Positions 53,477 through 64,000 of a stretch of DNA of 64,000 nt are shown in pieces. Source of the stretch: Auanema rhodensis (Eukaryota; Nematoda; Chromadorea; Rhabditida; Rhabditidae); the NCBI GenBank assembly GCA_964057225.1, contig OZ059899.1:6448001-6512000 (forward strand), in the 5' to 3' direction. The position numbers and the translations under genes were made by a program. Position 1 is the first letter of the stretch, and every line of letters starts with the position of its first letter. The notes under the pieces were generated by a model. It made no database searches. It was not told the DNA's origin and worked only from the letters and a program-made list of their open reading frames with translations.

Positions 53477-53502
53477 TAATTTGTTATATATATAACAAAT
53501 TA
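53477..53502. repeat. 26-bp perfect palindrome
   Basis: TAATTTGTTATA and its exact reverse complement meet at 53489/53490. AT-rich, so it may be chance. Confidence 0.8.
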
Positions 53503-55044
53503 ATTATGAGAAATAACATAACAGGAAGAATGTTTTCAATTTGTGATAGCTGACATTTAAAAAATTCAAAGATGAACGATACTAGATTGAAATCCCTACG
53601 ACACCAAGAGTCCTCTCGAAACAGTGAGTATTACAATTAACTAATAAATAGTTAATATCAATCAAAATATTAAACTTAATTAATGTATATAAAACATATA
53701 GTAAAAATTATGATTTAAAGTTTTAAATATTACTTGGTATAACGTCGGCAGAGCTATTGAAGTTACATATGATATGAATACATTTGCTTTACATATTATA
53801 AGCATAAGATAGCTTTGAAGTTCATTTTTTATTATTTGTTGGATATCAAAAGGATTTGAATTTTTAATTATCTAAAGGAAGCCTTCGAAATAAAAACTTG
53901 CAACTTTCGAAAAGTCTTATAGTTCGATAATAAAAAACATATTTGGTTGTTTGTCTAAACACAGAGAAATTTCATTATTTTGATATATTTGTTGTATTTG
54001 ACGGATGATGTACAGAAGAGCATTGAAACTTAAAGAATATTCAGGATTTCAATGATTCAATACAAATATGTAAATATAATTAATCAAAAAGAAATATATT
54101 TTTCAATATTTCAGAAATATCTTTTATGGACGAAAAAAGAAATACTATAAAAATAAAATAATTCAAAACTTTATACAAAAATATAAATGTAGATCTATAA
54201 CTTTGTTAGCAAAATTATTAGAATAAGTTTAACAAACTGATCACATAATCTTAAAAAGATCTAAAAACATTCGCCCTTAATTGAAGACAATCATGTTATA
54301 AGGTTATTTTAGAAATATTTATAAACTTTGTATTAAAGATGCTAAAAAAAAATATTTCTAAAATAAAATAAGAATTTGAATCAATAGCTCAACTATAAAT
54401 GTGATTTGATATAATATTATAAAGCAATGGAACGTTTTTGAAAAGATGTGAAAGCTGTCAAGGTTTTTTTCAGTTATTAAAGTATTCAACATCTGGTCAC
54501 AGATAGATAATTCATAAAAAGCTTGATTACTAAGAAGTCAAGATTATAATATTGTTGAAAAATAACGAAAAAATCAATTTTGTAGGAGAAATATCTGAAG
54601 GATGATTCAAAAATAAATATTAATTCAAATATATTAAAAATATATATAATATGCATGAGGAAAAAGGACTGATTTGAATTGAATTTTTAGCTTAAAACAG
54701 ATCTCAATTAAGTCGAAAAGAATGAAAACTATAAAAATTAATTTGAACTGAGTGTAATCTTCTTCAAAGTTCTAATTACCCAAATTATATTTACGTTATA
54801 TATATATGCGAATGGATGAATGGGTCGAACTGTTGACCATATGAAGTAAAATAAGAAAATTTGCAAAATATTCATTCTAGCCGTTTACTAAAACAATTGC
54901 AGAACTTAAATAATTACTCGGAAAAGATATTTGTTCAAAAATTATCCGAAAGATGTGGGTAACTCAAAAATGAGTAACTCATCGATAGCGTTTTAAAAGC
55001 TTGAGTAGGGTTAGCAAGTGATCTCCGGTCATCAGCCAACTACA

Positions 55045-55165
55045 GACTGAAGAAAGACAAGGAAGGAAAGAATAAGGCATGATTCCGAAGACAAAAAGGG
55101 AGCAAGAGATTGAGAGAGGGTGGGAGAAAACGAATAAGAGAGAGATAGAAAATATGAGAGAGAAT
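55045..55165 (+). repeat. Polypurine tract
   Basis: GA-rich sequence with AGAGAGAGAT and AGAGAGGGTGGGAG elements. A similar shorter tract lies at 56355-56425. Confidence 0.7.
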
Positions 55166-56587
55166 AGTTTGTTCATCATTACCATCTTCATTTAGGTTTT
55201 ACATGGATTGAAATTTCAGAAACGTTGATGAGAGCTTATGATGAACAAGATCATCTGATTCATTTTCATGTTACAATATGCGGAGGATTTAAAATGTAAT
55301 TAGACATCTAAGAAAGAAACAGAAAAAATTCGCCTAAACTGCTTACATGGATAGTATTGGACTCAATCCTCATCGCTTCACTCGCTCTCTTTTTCGTTGG
55401 TATTTTCTCTCCGTAACTCATACACTTGAAAGACCGGATGAATGAGCCATAAAACAGGATGGATTAATAAGAACAATGTAAAGTGGCTAATGATCAGCCA
55501 GAAGCAACAGAAAATTCATCCTTATGAGTTACAAGCTTCAGTCTTGCGAACGACCACCAAATCATTCGTGCTTCTGTTTTAGCTTGCTCCCCACTTTCTC
55601 ATTCTCGTATTCCATCCCTTTTTCACGTTTTCTTTTTATGCCGCTTAATTATGCCATAGGGAAGTTAAGACCGGAAAATTATGGTTAAAGGGCACTAAAA
55701 TATATTTCTTGCCATCCTCACAGTCTAATTAGATCTTATAATAAATATACCAGTGGATCATGCAGAGATGATGACGAAGAAAAAAAGGAAGTTTTACTTC
55801 AGCTGTTTTCAGGGCCTCAAAACAATTTCTGACTTCAATCAAATGTGAAACCAGGTGCAATAGACTAAACGATGGTGTTTGATTTTCTTGTATGATTACA
55901 ATTATTCTGATAAATTGTTGTATGATTCCATTTTATCATTTCTATTTCTTTTTTTTTAATAATCATTGTTAATGGTTGTCATTATTACACAGTTTTCAAT
56001 TTCGGATACTCTGTCTTCGAAACGAGTCATATAAGTTCATTTCATGTTCAGAGTCAATTCGAACTTCAAAAACATTCTTGTTGTGTATATCATAAGCTTA
56101 TAATATCTTAAGAACACCGAACTATAGTAAGATACATAAAAAATAATATTATTAAAACTCTTCATTTCGGCTCTATATACAACGAAGTAACAACAGGTGT
56201 TTGTCCAGTGGACATTAGATGAAAATAATATAATTAGTCAGTTTAAGAACTGATGAGGTAACAAAGTGACTACAACTTAAGCACAATGATCCGTAAGATA
56301 AATATGTTTAAATAAACCTGTGAAATGAACAATACGTAAAATATGTTTAATTGAAAGTAGCAAGAGGGGGCTACGAAGGAGGGATAATGAGAGGAGCAAA
56401 GAAGAATAAGAAAGATAGAAGAGCAAGGTCAAATTGGAATGAAAATACCTGCGTTGTGTTCGACTAAACAACATCCCGAGGGGAACATGCATTAACAACA
56501 TATAGTTTCAGAAACAATAAATAGTTAAATATGGGTTGGTTGAATAAAATATCAGTGTTAGGGTTAAACGTTTTAGAAACAAGAAAC

Positions 56588-59500
56588 TTATCCGTTGATA
56601 AGCTCAACATCATCTTGACTAGCAGTACTATCTTCAGCGTCTGCTTCAATAACATCATCTACTCTAGCTGCTTCAACGATCTCTTCAGCTTCACCGTCAC
56701 CACTATCATTCTGAAAAATATAACATTAATTAATTAACGACATAATGGTTTTTTACTTCATCGTTGTCTACAATTTCAAGAGTACTTTCTCCATCAGCAC
56801 TTTCAGCAGCTTCTAATCGAACAGGAGTTCCTTCACTATCACCTTCATCGGGTACAATAATATCATCGTTGCGTCCGTCTAATGATAAGCCGTGTATTCC
56901 AGATGATGAGCGATTCAACAAAATTTCAGGTTTATCAAATTCAACAATCTATAACAAATTAATTTAAGACATTTATAGTTTACGGCTTACAAACCTTTCC
57001 ACTTTCCATCATTAGAACTCTATCGCAATTATACACATTTTCTAATCTGTGAGCAATGAGTAGAACAGTACTCTCAGAGAACACCTCCTTGATAACCTGG
57101 AACAAGATTTTCGCTTAGATATATATTTTTTTGATTATTTCTACCTTCTGAATAATCTTGTCCGTCGCTAAATCTAAGCTAGCTGTAGCCTCATCCAATA
57201 AAACAATGCGTGCTTTAGTAAGAATTGCTTTGGTCATACACAAAAGTTGCCGTTCACCAACGGAAAAATTTTCACCTCCAGACTGAACTTCTGCTTCCAA
57301 ATTCTTCTCTAGATTTGAAATCTATAATCAATAAAGTATTCAAAGAAATATAAATTATCCTAGTTACCGCTGTTTTCATGTAGGTTTTTTCCAATGCAAT
57401 CCATAATTCGGAATCTTTAAACTGATTGTTAGGATCTAAATTATATCTTACAGTTCCAGCGAACAAAGAAGGCTCTTGAGGAATAACGGCCATTGCCCTA
57501 AAATTCAATATTTTAGTTATCCAACATGGTAAAATTAATACTTTCTCAATCGATGAAGGCCAATGGTAGATATATCAACACCATCTATGTATATTGTTCC
57601 ACTAGTTAACGGATAAAGACGATAAATAACATTTCCGAGAGACGATTTTCCAGATCCGGTTCTTCCAATAATACCAATCTTCTCACAAGGTAATACATCG
57701 AATGATACTTCATTGAGAGCAAGAGGAAGCTTTGGACGATAACGAAGCCTTCAAAATTGCAAAAAATTTACGAAAAAAACACGAAAAACTTACTTAACAC
57801 TATCAAAAGTAACTTGTCCAGCTTTTGGCCAATCTTTTGGTACATCTATTCCTTTTTTGGTTTCCCAGTCACCTTCGGGAACAATCTCGTCCGAATAATG
57901 AGCAACTCTTTCAACTGACGTCATTTTCGCTTCCAATTCAGTTTGGGTTCGAACAGCGAATTGGAAAATTCCACTCATCTATAAGTTTTAGATATACTAC
58001 CGATTTTATTTATATATCCATATTATTCCTATACCTGAACTGCGAATGCAATAGCCATACCAGCTTCTGCAGGTGAAACAGTGCCAGTCAGAAGAACAAT
58101 TAGAAGAGCTACAGTCGAAGTAATTGCTACAACGAGAAGATCGAGCCAAACAGCGAGCCAACGCATAGCAGATTGAAACATGAATACAGATCCACTGAAA
58201 GCATGATAAATAGTTGAACATTTATATTTGTTTCGTACCTATTGGCATCAAGCTTAACTTTTAATATCTCTAAAAATTTGTCAGTTTGGCCGTACGAATG
58301 AATGCAATGAAGACCCTCCAAAGAGGTAGTGATGTGGTCGAAAAGCGGAGATCGAGAAATATTCTCAGATCGCTTCAAGCTACGAATTCCGGCACGGAAG
58401 CATAAGAGGAACATGAAGAACACAGCCAACAACGGGATGCAAGCTATCAAGAATGTTGGGAAAACCCAAGCAATCACAATCAGAAATCCTATGCATGTTA
58501 TCATGTTTTGAAGAAAAACTTCAGCAGTGAAAGGTAATTTGACGTCAACTGCAAAAAAAAATTAGCTAATATAGAAAATGAAAGTTCCATACTCTCATCC
58601 ATATCTTTACTGAATCTGTTCAAAATTCTGCCTGTAGGAGTTGAGTCAAAGAAGTGAACTGCACCTCGAATAACAGAGTTGAACATGTTGCTATGAAGTC
58701 GTGAAGCCGCATTTAAAGAAACCTATGAAAAGTAAAATATTTTGACAATCGTATATAGAAATACCTTAACAAAAATTCCGGCTTTTAAAAGTCCAGAAAC
58801 AAATAGAACAACAAGGGAAGCTCCATAGATTGTAGCATAATATGAGGTGTCACTGCTTTGGGCTAAGCTACTAGAAGATCGAACAACAGTCCCATTGTTT
58901 TCAATAACAACCTAAATATCATAAATAAAATTGAAAATATATAGCATGTAGGTACTTCTTCTCTATTCTTCAACCAACGAGATAACCAAAATGTGGAGAA
59001 GATCGAAGACACAACATTCAGAACAAAAGCGAAAATGAGAAATGTCCATACAGCCCACGATCCAGCAGCTCTAATATATGAACTAAACGAAAACATGAAT
59101 TAATTCCCTAATAGATATATCTATACCTATAAATCTTCCATGACATTTCTGCAAGACCTAGATCTTCTTCATCATCAACCAATTTCCCATTATCCTTTTC
59201 AATGGCAACAAGATCGGAAGTAGATCCCTGGAGCATTGTGACATCATCCGCTAACTATAAGTTAAAAATTTAAAAATTCATTCATATAGTTAAACAGAAC
59301 ATACCTTTTCGAAATCATCAGTAACAGGGCTAGCAACTCTGTTCTCGGAACGGCTTTCAGTCCTATTAGTATTATATGTTTCTGAAAGTCAAAATTATTA
59401 TCAGGAATACAAGAACTGAAATCCACCTGTTACTTTAGCCGCGATGATATAGTCATTATATACTTTACATGTTTCCAAGAGATCGAGATGGGGTCCATGA

Positions 59501-62500
59501 GCTACGATTCTGCCATTTTCCATGAAAACTACTTTGTCACATAAAGCAAGCCTCTGAAATTAATTATTCCTTTCATACGAGTTTATTGAGGCCACCTGTG
59601 GATCAGATGTTACAAGTACAACAGTTTTGTTTTGAAGTGTGTTTTGAATAGCGTCTTCAAAAATACGATCAGCAACCTTAATAGATATAGCATTTCTAAT
59701 TAATTTATGAAAAACATTACTCACATTCTTGTCTAAACTGGCAAGTACATCATCCAACAAATAAATATCTTTGTGAGCGAATAATGCTCGAGCCAAGGAA
59801 ATACGAGCTTTTTGACCACCTGACAAAGTAGCACCACGTTCGCCAATCTATAAGCTTAAATTAAATTCAAAATAAATATAAATAATGTACCTCAGTATTA
59901 TCCTTTGCTGTCATAGAATCAATATCTTTCTTCAGTTGACAAGAAGCAATTACCTAAAATTTAGTTCATTTATCAAACTGAAACAAAAGTGAGCAGTTGT
60001 ATGCAACTGCACTAATGGACTATGTGATTAAGATAACGGTGAAATTTTATGAAAACAATTTTTATTCAAATTTTGTTTAGACTGCTGCTTTAGTTTTGGT
60101 ATTTTTTCCCGGATTTGTAATATTCAAATGTCTCAAGAAATCTCAAAACGGAAACATTTTCTCGTTTAAAAAACTATTTGAGAAAAGAACAAAAGTACTA
60201 CAACAAGAAGATACTAAAATTGTTGAACACGGAGCATCCAAAAAAGAAAAAATGGTTAATACTTTTTAACTCTAAGCGTTGAAGAAAGGAGTATAATAGC
60301 AGATTGCCGAAAGTATTTCACTACGGAAGCAAGCAGTGCGCCCAAATGAGACCCCAGAGAAAAATTCAGTAAAAGAATTAAAGAACGAAGAAAATAAATT
60401 AACTGCGCAAAATGGAGAGGTGGATTTTTTCACGAAAAAATTATTATGTTATTACTTCAGAAAAAAAATCAAACAAAATTCAAAGTTATTGAGGATGATA
60501 CACTTGATAATATTCCCAGCTTAAAACTTGATGGAAACGATAGTTCGAAGTCGAAATAAGAACGTAGTTGCAAAAGCTCACCTTTTCATATTTCTGTTGA
60601 TTCATATTCAAACCAAAAAGGATGTTTTCTTGAACTGTTGCGTTTTGAATCCATGATATTTGTGGTACATATGCTACAGAACCGCTCACTTCTGTTTCAC
60701 CATCGATGGGGAACATCTGTAATAAATTAATCTAATGAAGTTTTAATGTACGTCAAAACATACATGTCCAATGATACTGGTGAGAAGAGCAGTTTTACCA
60801 CTTCCTACAGCTCCGCAGACTCCAATAAGTTCTTTTTTCTTGATTATCAAAGAAATTTCTTCCAATGCAAATCCCCTTTCAACACTTAAGGTTTCTGTAG
60901 TTTCAGTTGATTCTTTTTCTTTTTCAATTGCAGGAGCCCAAGAGAATTTGCAATTCTTGAAACGAATCGCGTGATTCGAATCATGTGGAACGGGAAACTG
61001 AGAATCCCATTGTTCAAACTATAAAGCATATATTTACATCTAAAAATATATTCCAAGCAAACCAATAGAAGTTCTTGAATCCTACGTATAGCAACAGTAG
61101 CTTCGGCCAAATATCTACTACCATATGGAATCATTCTGATACCAAATAGCATAACAAAGAAAACGGTGATTGCCGAAAAGGCCTAAAACAATTAATAATC
61201 AAAAAAAGTCTAAATAAAATCAATTACGTCACTAGCTAATAAGTCATTTCCAGACAGCACAACTCCCAGAAAAGTTAAGATAGCGGCAACAACCGGAACA
61301 ACAGGACCACAAGCAATGGCTAGGGATTGAGCGTAACCAGCAGTACGAATATCAACCTTTTCTTCGTGTCGCATACCTCAAAAAATATGTTGAAACCCTT
61401 TCACAAAAGAACATATAATACTCCTGATTCTTTTCGAGAAATTTTCTTCCCAACAGTTCATTTTTATTAGACGAATGCTCTTAATAATTTCTCCCATAAG
61501 GCTCATTCTTTTTTCTGTTTTTGTAATAGCACTTGCACGACAACGGACCATCGTCATTCCAAGATAATACTGTAAATTTCTGAATATATCGGAAAAAAAT
61601 TTAGATCTACCTGAATTCCGTCAAATAAAAAGAAGACACCAATACCAATTAGTGACCAAGGTCCAATTACAATGAGCAAATAAATTATACCACCTTAACA
61701 TCAAAAAAGCGACTAAACCAAAAATGAAAAAAATTTACCAATTAAAACAAGTGGGCCAATAAGCACTAAAGGAGCAAACGTGATCGCATCAAACAATCTT
61801 TGGCCATCATTAGCAAACATGTTAACTATCTGCAACAAAACCTTGCGCGATGAAAATATCCAAACTTTACCTCAGCAGCATTTTTTTTGCCCAAACTTCG
61901 AACATTTATTAGGCGTTGGAAAAGAAGCCCTAGAAGAGCTCCTCTAACTCTAATTCCCGTGCGATAAGATATGGCCCATGTTGCACCATATGATAATACT
62001 CGAGCAATTTCAACCTGTAAATCAGTACAAATTAGTAACAATTGTTAAAAAAAAATCCTAAAAATTACGAAAACTAATTAATAAGAGCAACCGAATTTTA
62101 AAACAAAGTGTTTAAAATGATTACCAAACAAATAGATATAACTAGGAACAACCCCCATGCTAAGTCTACACTTTGACCATCTACGGGGGGATTCTCTGCG
62201 AATGATACAAGTCCTGTAAATATAATATTGTAATTAAAAACAACAGTAAAAAACATACCACGAATGAAACAAGTGGGACCGATAAAACCGAAAATAAGAC
62301 AAAAGAAGAAAACACAACAAGCTGCTAGTAGGCGAGTTTTAATAAATCTGTACACCGCCTAAATATGTGAAAATACACATAAGCAATGAGAATTGAAAAG
62401 TTGTACCTTAAAAAGCGATGGAGACTCGGGATTACTTTTTACTTCTTCGTCCCATAAAACCTTCATTCGAGCCATGTTTATATTACTGGCGTCAAAAATA

Positions 62501-63614
62501 CTACAATTCCAAACCTGATCCTTATCAAGTTTACCCTTCAAATTCGAAATACATTTTTGAACAGTTGACTAATGACTTACTCGAAATGCTGAAAGTAGGT
62601 ATTCAAATACCCAACTATAAGTTACAAACGAGAAAAGACCAGACTCATCAATTTTTGCTGATCCTTTCAAAACACTAGGAAAGCACATAACTTCATTGCG
62701 TTAAATAAATACTAACCTTTTACTCGTTCTAATGGGCTGCATGTTCCGTAATGTAGACGAATACCTACTAAGGTCTTTGCTGGGTCGGCCCGAGGTATAC
62801 CGATCAGCTGGATCGGAGCCCATCCTATAAAAATGTTTTATTGTTTTATTATTAAAAAAGAACTCAAAGACTTCACATGTCTGTATAATAAAGAAGCATA
62901 GATAAAATTTATAGTAAAAGACAGTAGCAACAAGTGCATACGATATGACTACGAGAGCATAGTGATGAAGATAAAATCTTTTGCTAATGAATTAATGCTA
63001 TAATTTAAGAGGGGTGATAAAGAATGACTATTCTATTAGGAGACACGAATGGGATATAAATCACACTATTGTGCATGATAGGTGATAATTACTTAAAGAT
63101 AATAACTATGACTGCTTGGATATATAATATAGATAAATCGAATTTATTAAAAGTTTAATGTTGCAGGTTGCCAAAACGGTAAGCGATTGAAAGCATAATT
63201 TTTGATCGGTGATTTAAAAAAACAAAAATATCAAGGACAACTCTTAAGCAAGAATCGTAGAGAAGAATTTGACAAAAAAAGTCGATAAGGTATGAAACTA
63301 TCGTGAAGTTCTTATCCATATAAGTACAAGATATTTTCTATCAGGTAAAAATTATCGGAGAACAAATACAGAACCATCAGAGCAGAGCATATGATGAAAT
63401 ATTTTTCAGGAGATAAGAAGTAGTATAAGAACCAGAAAAAAGTTAGATTTTGAACTTATTTAAAATTATAAATAAAATCATCTTTGAAGTGAACTAACAA
63501 GTGAACTCACCTCTGATGTTTTGATGATTTCATATACACGACTCTTGGATAAACATCCTCTTCATCACGTTCACCAGGGTCCAACTGTACCCGTGCTTCA
63601 TCCACACCCTTCAT
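56588..63614 (-). CDS. mrp-5: MRP-5 / ABCC5 ABC transporter
   Basis: 32 exons on minus: 63614-63511, 62824-62717, 62674-62581, 62535-62407, 62358-62259, 62213-62125, 62014-61871, 61829-61739, 61693-61611, 61569-61422, 61376-61228, 61182-61063, 61018-60764, 60716-60582, 59953-59891, 59847-59725, 59676-59596, 59553-59427, 59381-59305, 59254-59127, 59082-58956, 58911-58765, 58722-58593, 58548-58239, 58194-58035, 57978-57794, 57748-57542, 57497-57368, 57321-57145, 57096-56995, 56948-56757 and 56710-56588; 1445 residues (human ABCC5 1437). Layout is TMD1-NBD1-TMD2-NBD2 with no TMD0. NBD1: Walker A GAVGSGKT (~522), LSGGQ (612), IYLLDD (~632). NBD2: GRTGSGKS (~1164), [11 protein letters not shown] as in ABCC5, VLLDEA (~1288), H-loop AH (1323). 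[20 protein letters not shown] and [12 protein letters not shown] are family blocks. The start MKGVD resembles ABCC5. C. elegans MRP-5 exports heme from the intestine. Oddities: NBD1 H-loop His is Ser669, and there is an acidic ~85-residue C-terminal tail. Confidence 0.95.
60015..60559 (+). CDS. Small single-pass membrane protein nested antisense in an mrp-5 intron
   Basis: Four exons: 60015-60038, 60081-60254, 60303-60419 and 60461-60559. All three introns are 41-48 bp, GT..AG and phase 0. The whole gene lies inside mrp-5 intron 59954-60581 (628 bp, about ten times the typical intron here) on the opposite strand. The product is 137 residues: a short N-terminus (MDYVIKIT), a hydrophobic segment ([15 protein letters not shown], residues ~9-23), then a very basic and acidic hydrophilic tail rich in Lys, Glu and Asn, ending DGNDSSKSK. 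The tail is probably cytosolic with the N-terminus in the membrane; it could also be a mitochondrial or ER anchor. No domain recognised and no function proposed. Reading straight through intron 1 meets a stop, which supports splicing. The Lys/Glu/Asn-rich composition differs from the flanking mrp-5 exons. Confidence 0.72.
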
Positions 63615-64000
63615 CCCTGTAACGAAAATGAAGATAGAAAAATAACATAATGGAAGCCATGTAAAAAAAAAGAGAAAAATTATTTTTGAAGGGCAAAGAA
63701 CACTGAAGAAAAGATGGCATGATTGAATAGACTGTAATCTCACTGGTTTACTCTAAACATTAGAAATTAAATAAAAACATTAAATTGGTAATAGCAAAAT
63801 ATATTTTAAAATAGATTGAAGCTTTTCTTAACTATAAAGTATAAAAACAGCCAACTAGTAGTTAATTTCAGTCCTATTGATACAAATGCACTGAAAGACA
63901 TCAATGAACTAATACGAGAAATCAACAGGAAACGTTCGGTTTAACTAATTTTTATAAAGCTCAATAAGAAATACAAATGAAGATAGCAAGTTCATTTCAA
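63615..64000 (-). other. Upstream region of mrp-5
   Basis: The acceptor TTACAG ends at 63617 (read on minus), two bases before the start codon, so the first coding exon is preceded by a trans-splice site or a 5'-UTR intron. The frame is also open upstream through a hydrophobic run to 63743, but that reading crosses the acceptor and is not preferred. The rest is AT-rich to the window end. Confidence 0.5.

Larger units (their letters stand above)
45449..56587. other. 11-kb region without a confident gene
   Basis: AT-rich DNA upstream of the GPCR and downstream of mrp-5. It contains polypurine tracts (47485-47620, 55045-55165, 56355-56425), a TA-rich run near 48612-48790, a 70-bp palindrome (49479-49548), a GAT microsatellite (51682-51769), a 26-bp palindrome (53477-53502) and GC-richer patches near 50290-50560 and 55340-55640. 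Part of it is probably GPCR regulatory DNA. I found no exon chain with matching phases and a recognisable product. Confidence 0.5.

Noticed and set aside
63614-63743. N-terminal extension of MRP-5 through a hydrophobic upstream frame
   Set aside because: A strong acceptor sits just before the ATG at 63614, and ABCC5 lacks such an extension.
1-64000. tRNA, 5S rRNA, SL RNA, CRISPR and transposase genes
   Set aside because: I scanned by eye for B-box (GGTTCGA), the SL1 leader and transposase-like frames and saw none. Small microRNA genes cannot be excluded this way.

Overview
The window is AT-rich eukaryotic DNA from a nematode. The evidence is intron-dense genes (most introns 40-70 bp), splice acceptors just upstream of start codons as expected for spliced-leader trans-splicing, and gene content that fits worms: a CAB-1/NPDC-1 protein, a cholinergic receptor subunit, a long-form stomatin, a neuropeptide GPCR and MRP-5. 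Acceptors ending in TTTTAG, TTATAG and TTTAAG are as common as TTTTCAG, so I do not think it is Caenorhabditis. I saw no rRNA, tRNA, CRISPR array or recognisable autonomous transposon.

Layout. 1-2346 (+): 3' end of a cab-1 homologue. 4020-5930 (+): membrane-anchored methyltransferase-like gene. 6626-8787 (+): leucine-rich orphan gene. 9343-13097 (-): cys-loop (nicotinic-type) receptor subunit. 13852-14970 (-): secreted PAN/apple protein. About 15000-30450: gene-poor DNA holding simple repeats, one copy of a 158-bp dispersed repeat and candidate distal exons of the next gene. 30449-42760 (+): stomatin with a 9-kb first intron. 43486-45448 (-): peptide GPCR. 45449-56587: 11 kb without a confident gene. 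56588-63614 (-): complete 32-exon mrp-5 (ABCC5), with a small 4-exon gene on the opposite strand wholly inside one of its introns (60015-60559).

Together the genes look like ordinary chromosomal content with a neuronal flavour: vesicle-traffic adaptor, ligand-gated channel, stomatin and neuropeptide receptor. MRP-5 is a heme exporter in C. elegans. There is no operon-like 100-bp spacing. Gene models were built by hand: each junction below was checked for GT..AG ends, reading phase and open frame. No homology search could be run, so family names rest on recognised motifs.

The points most worth a second look are the antisense gene nested in mrp-5, the Ser in place of the H-loop His in NBD1 of MRP-5, the near-identical dispersed repeat, the 70-bp perfect palindrome, and the phase-compatible distal exons of the stomatin gene.
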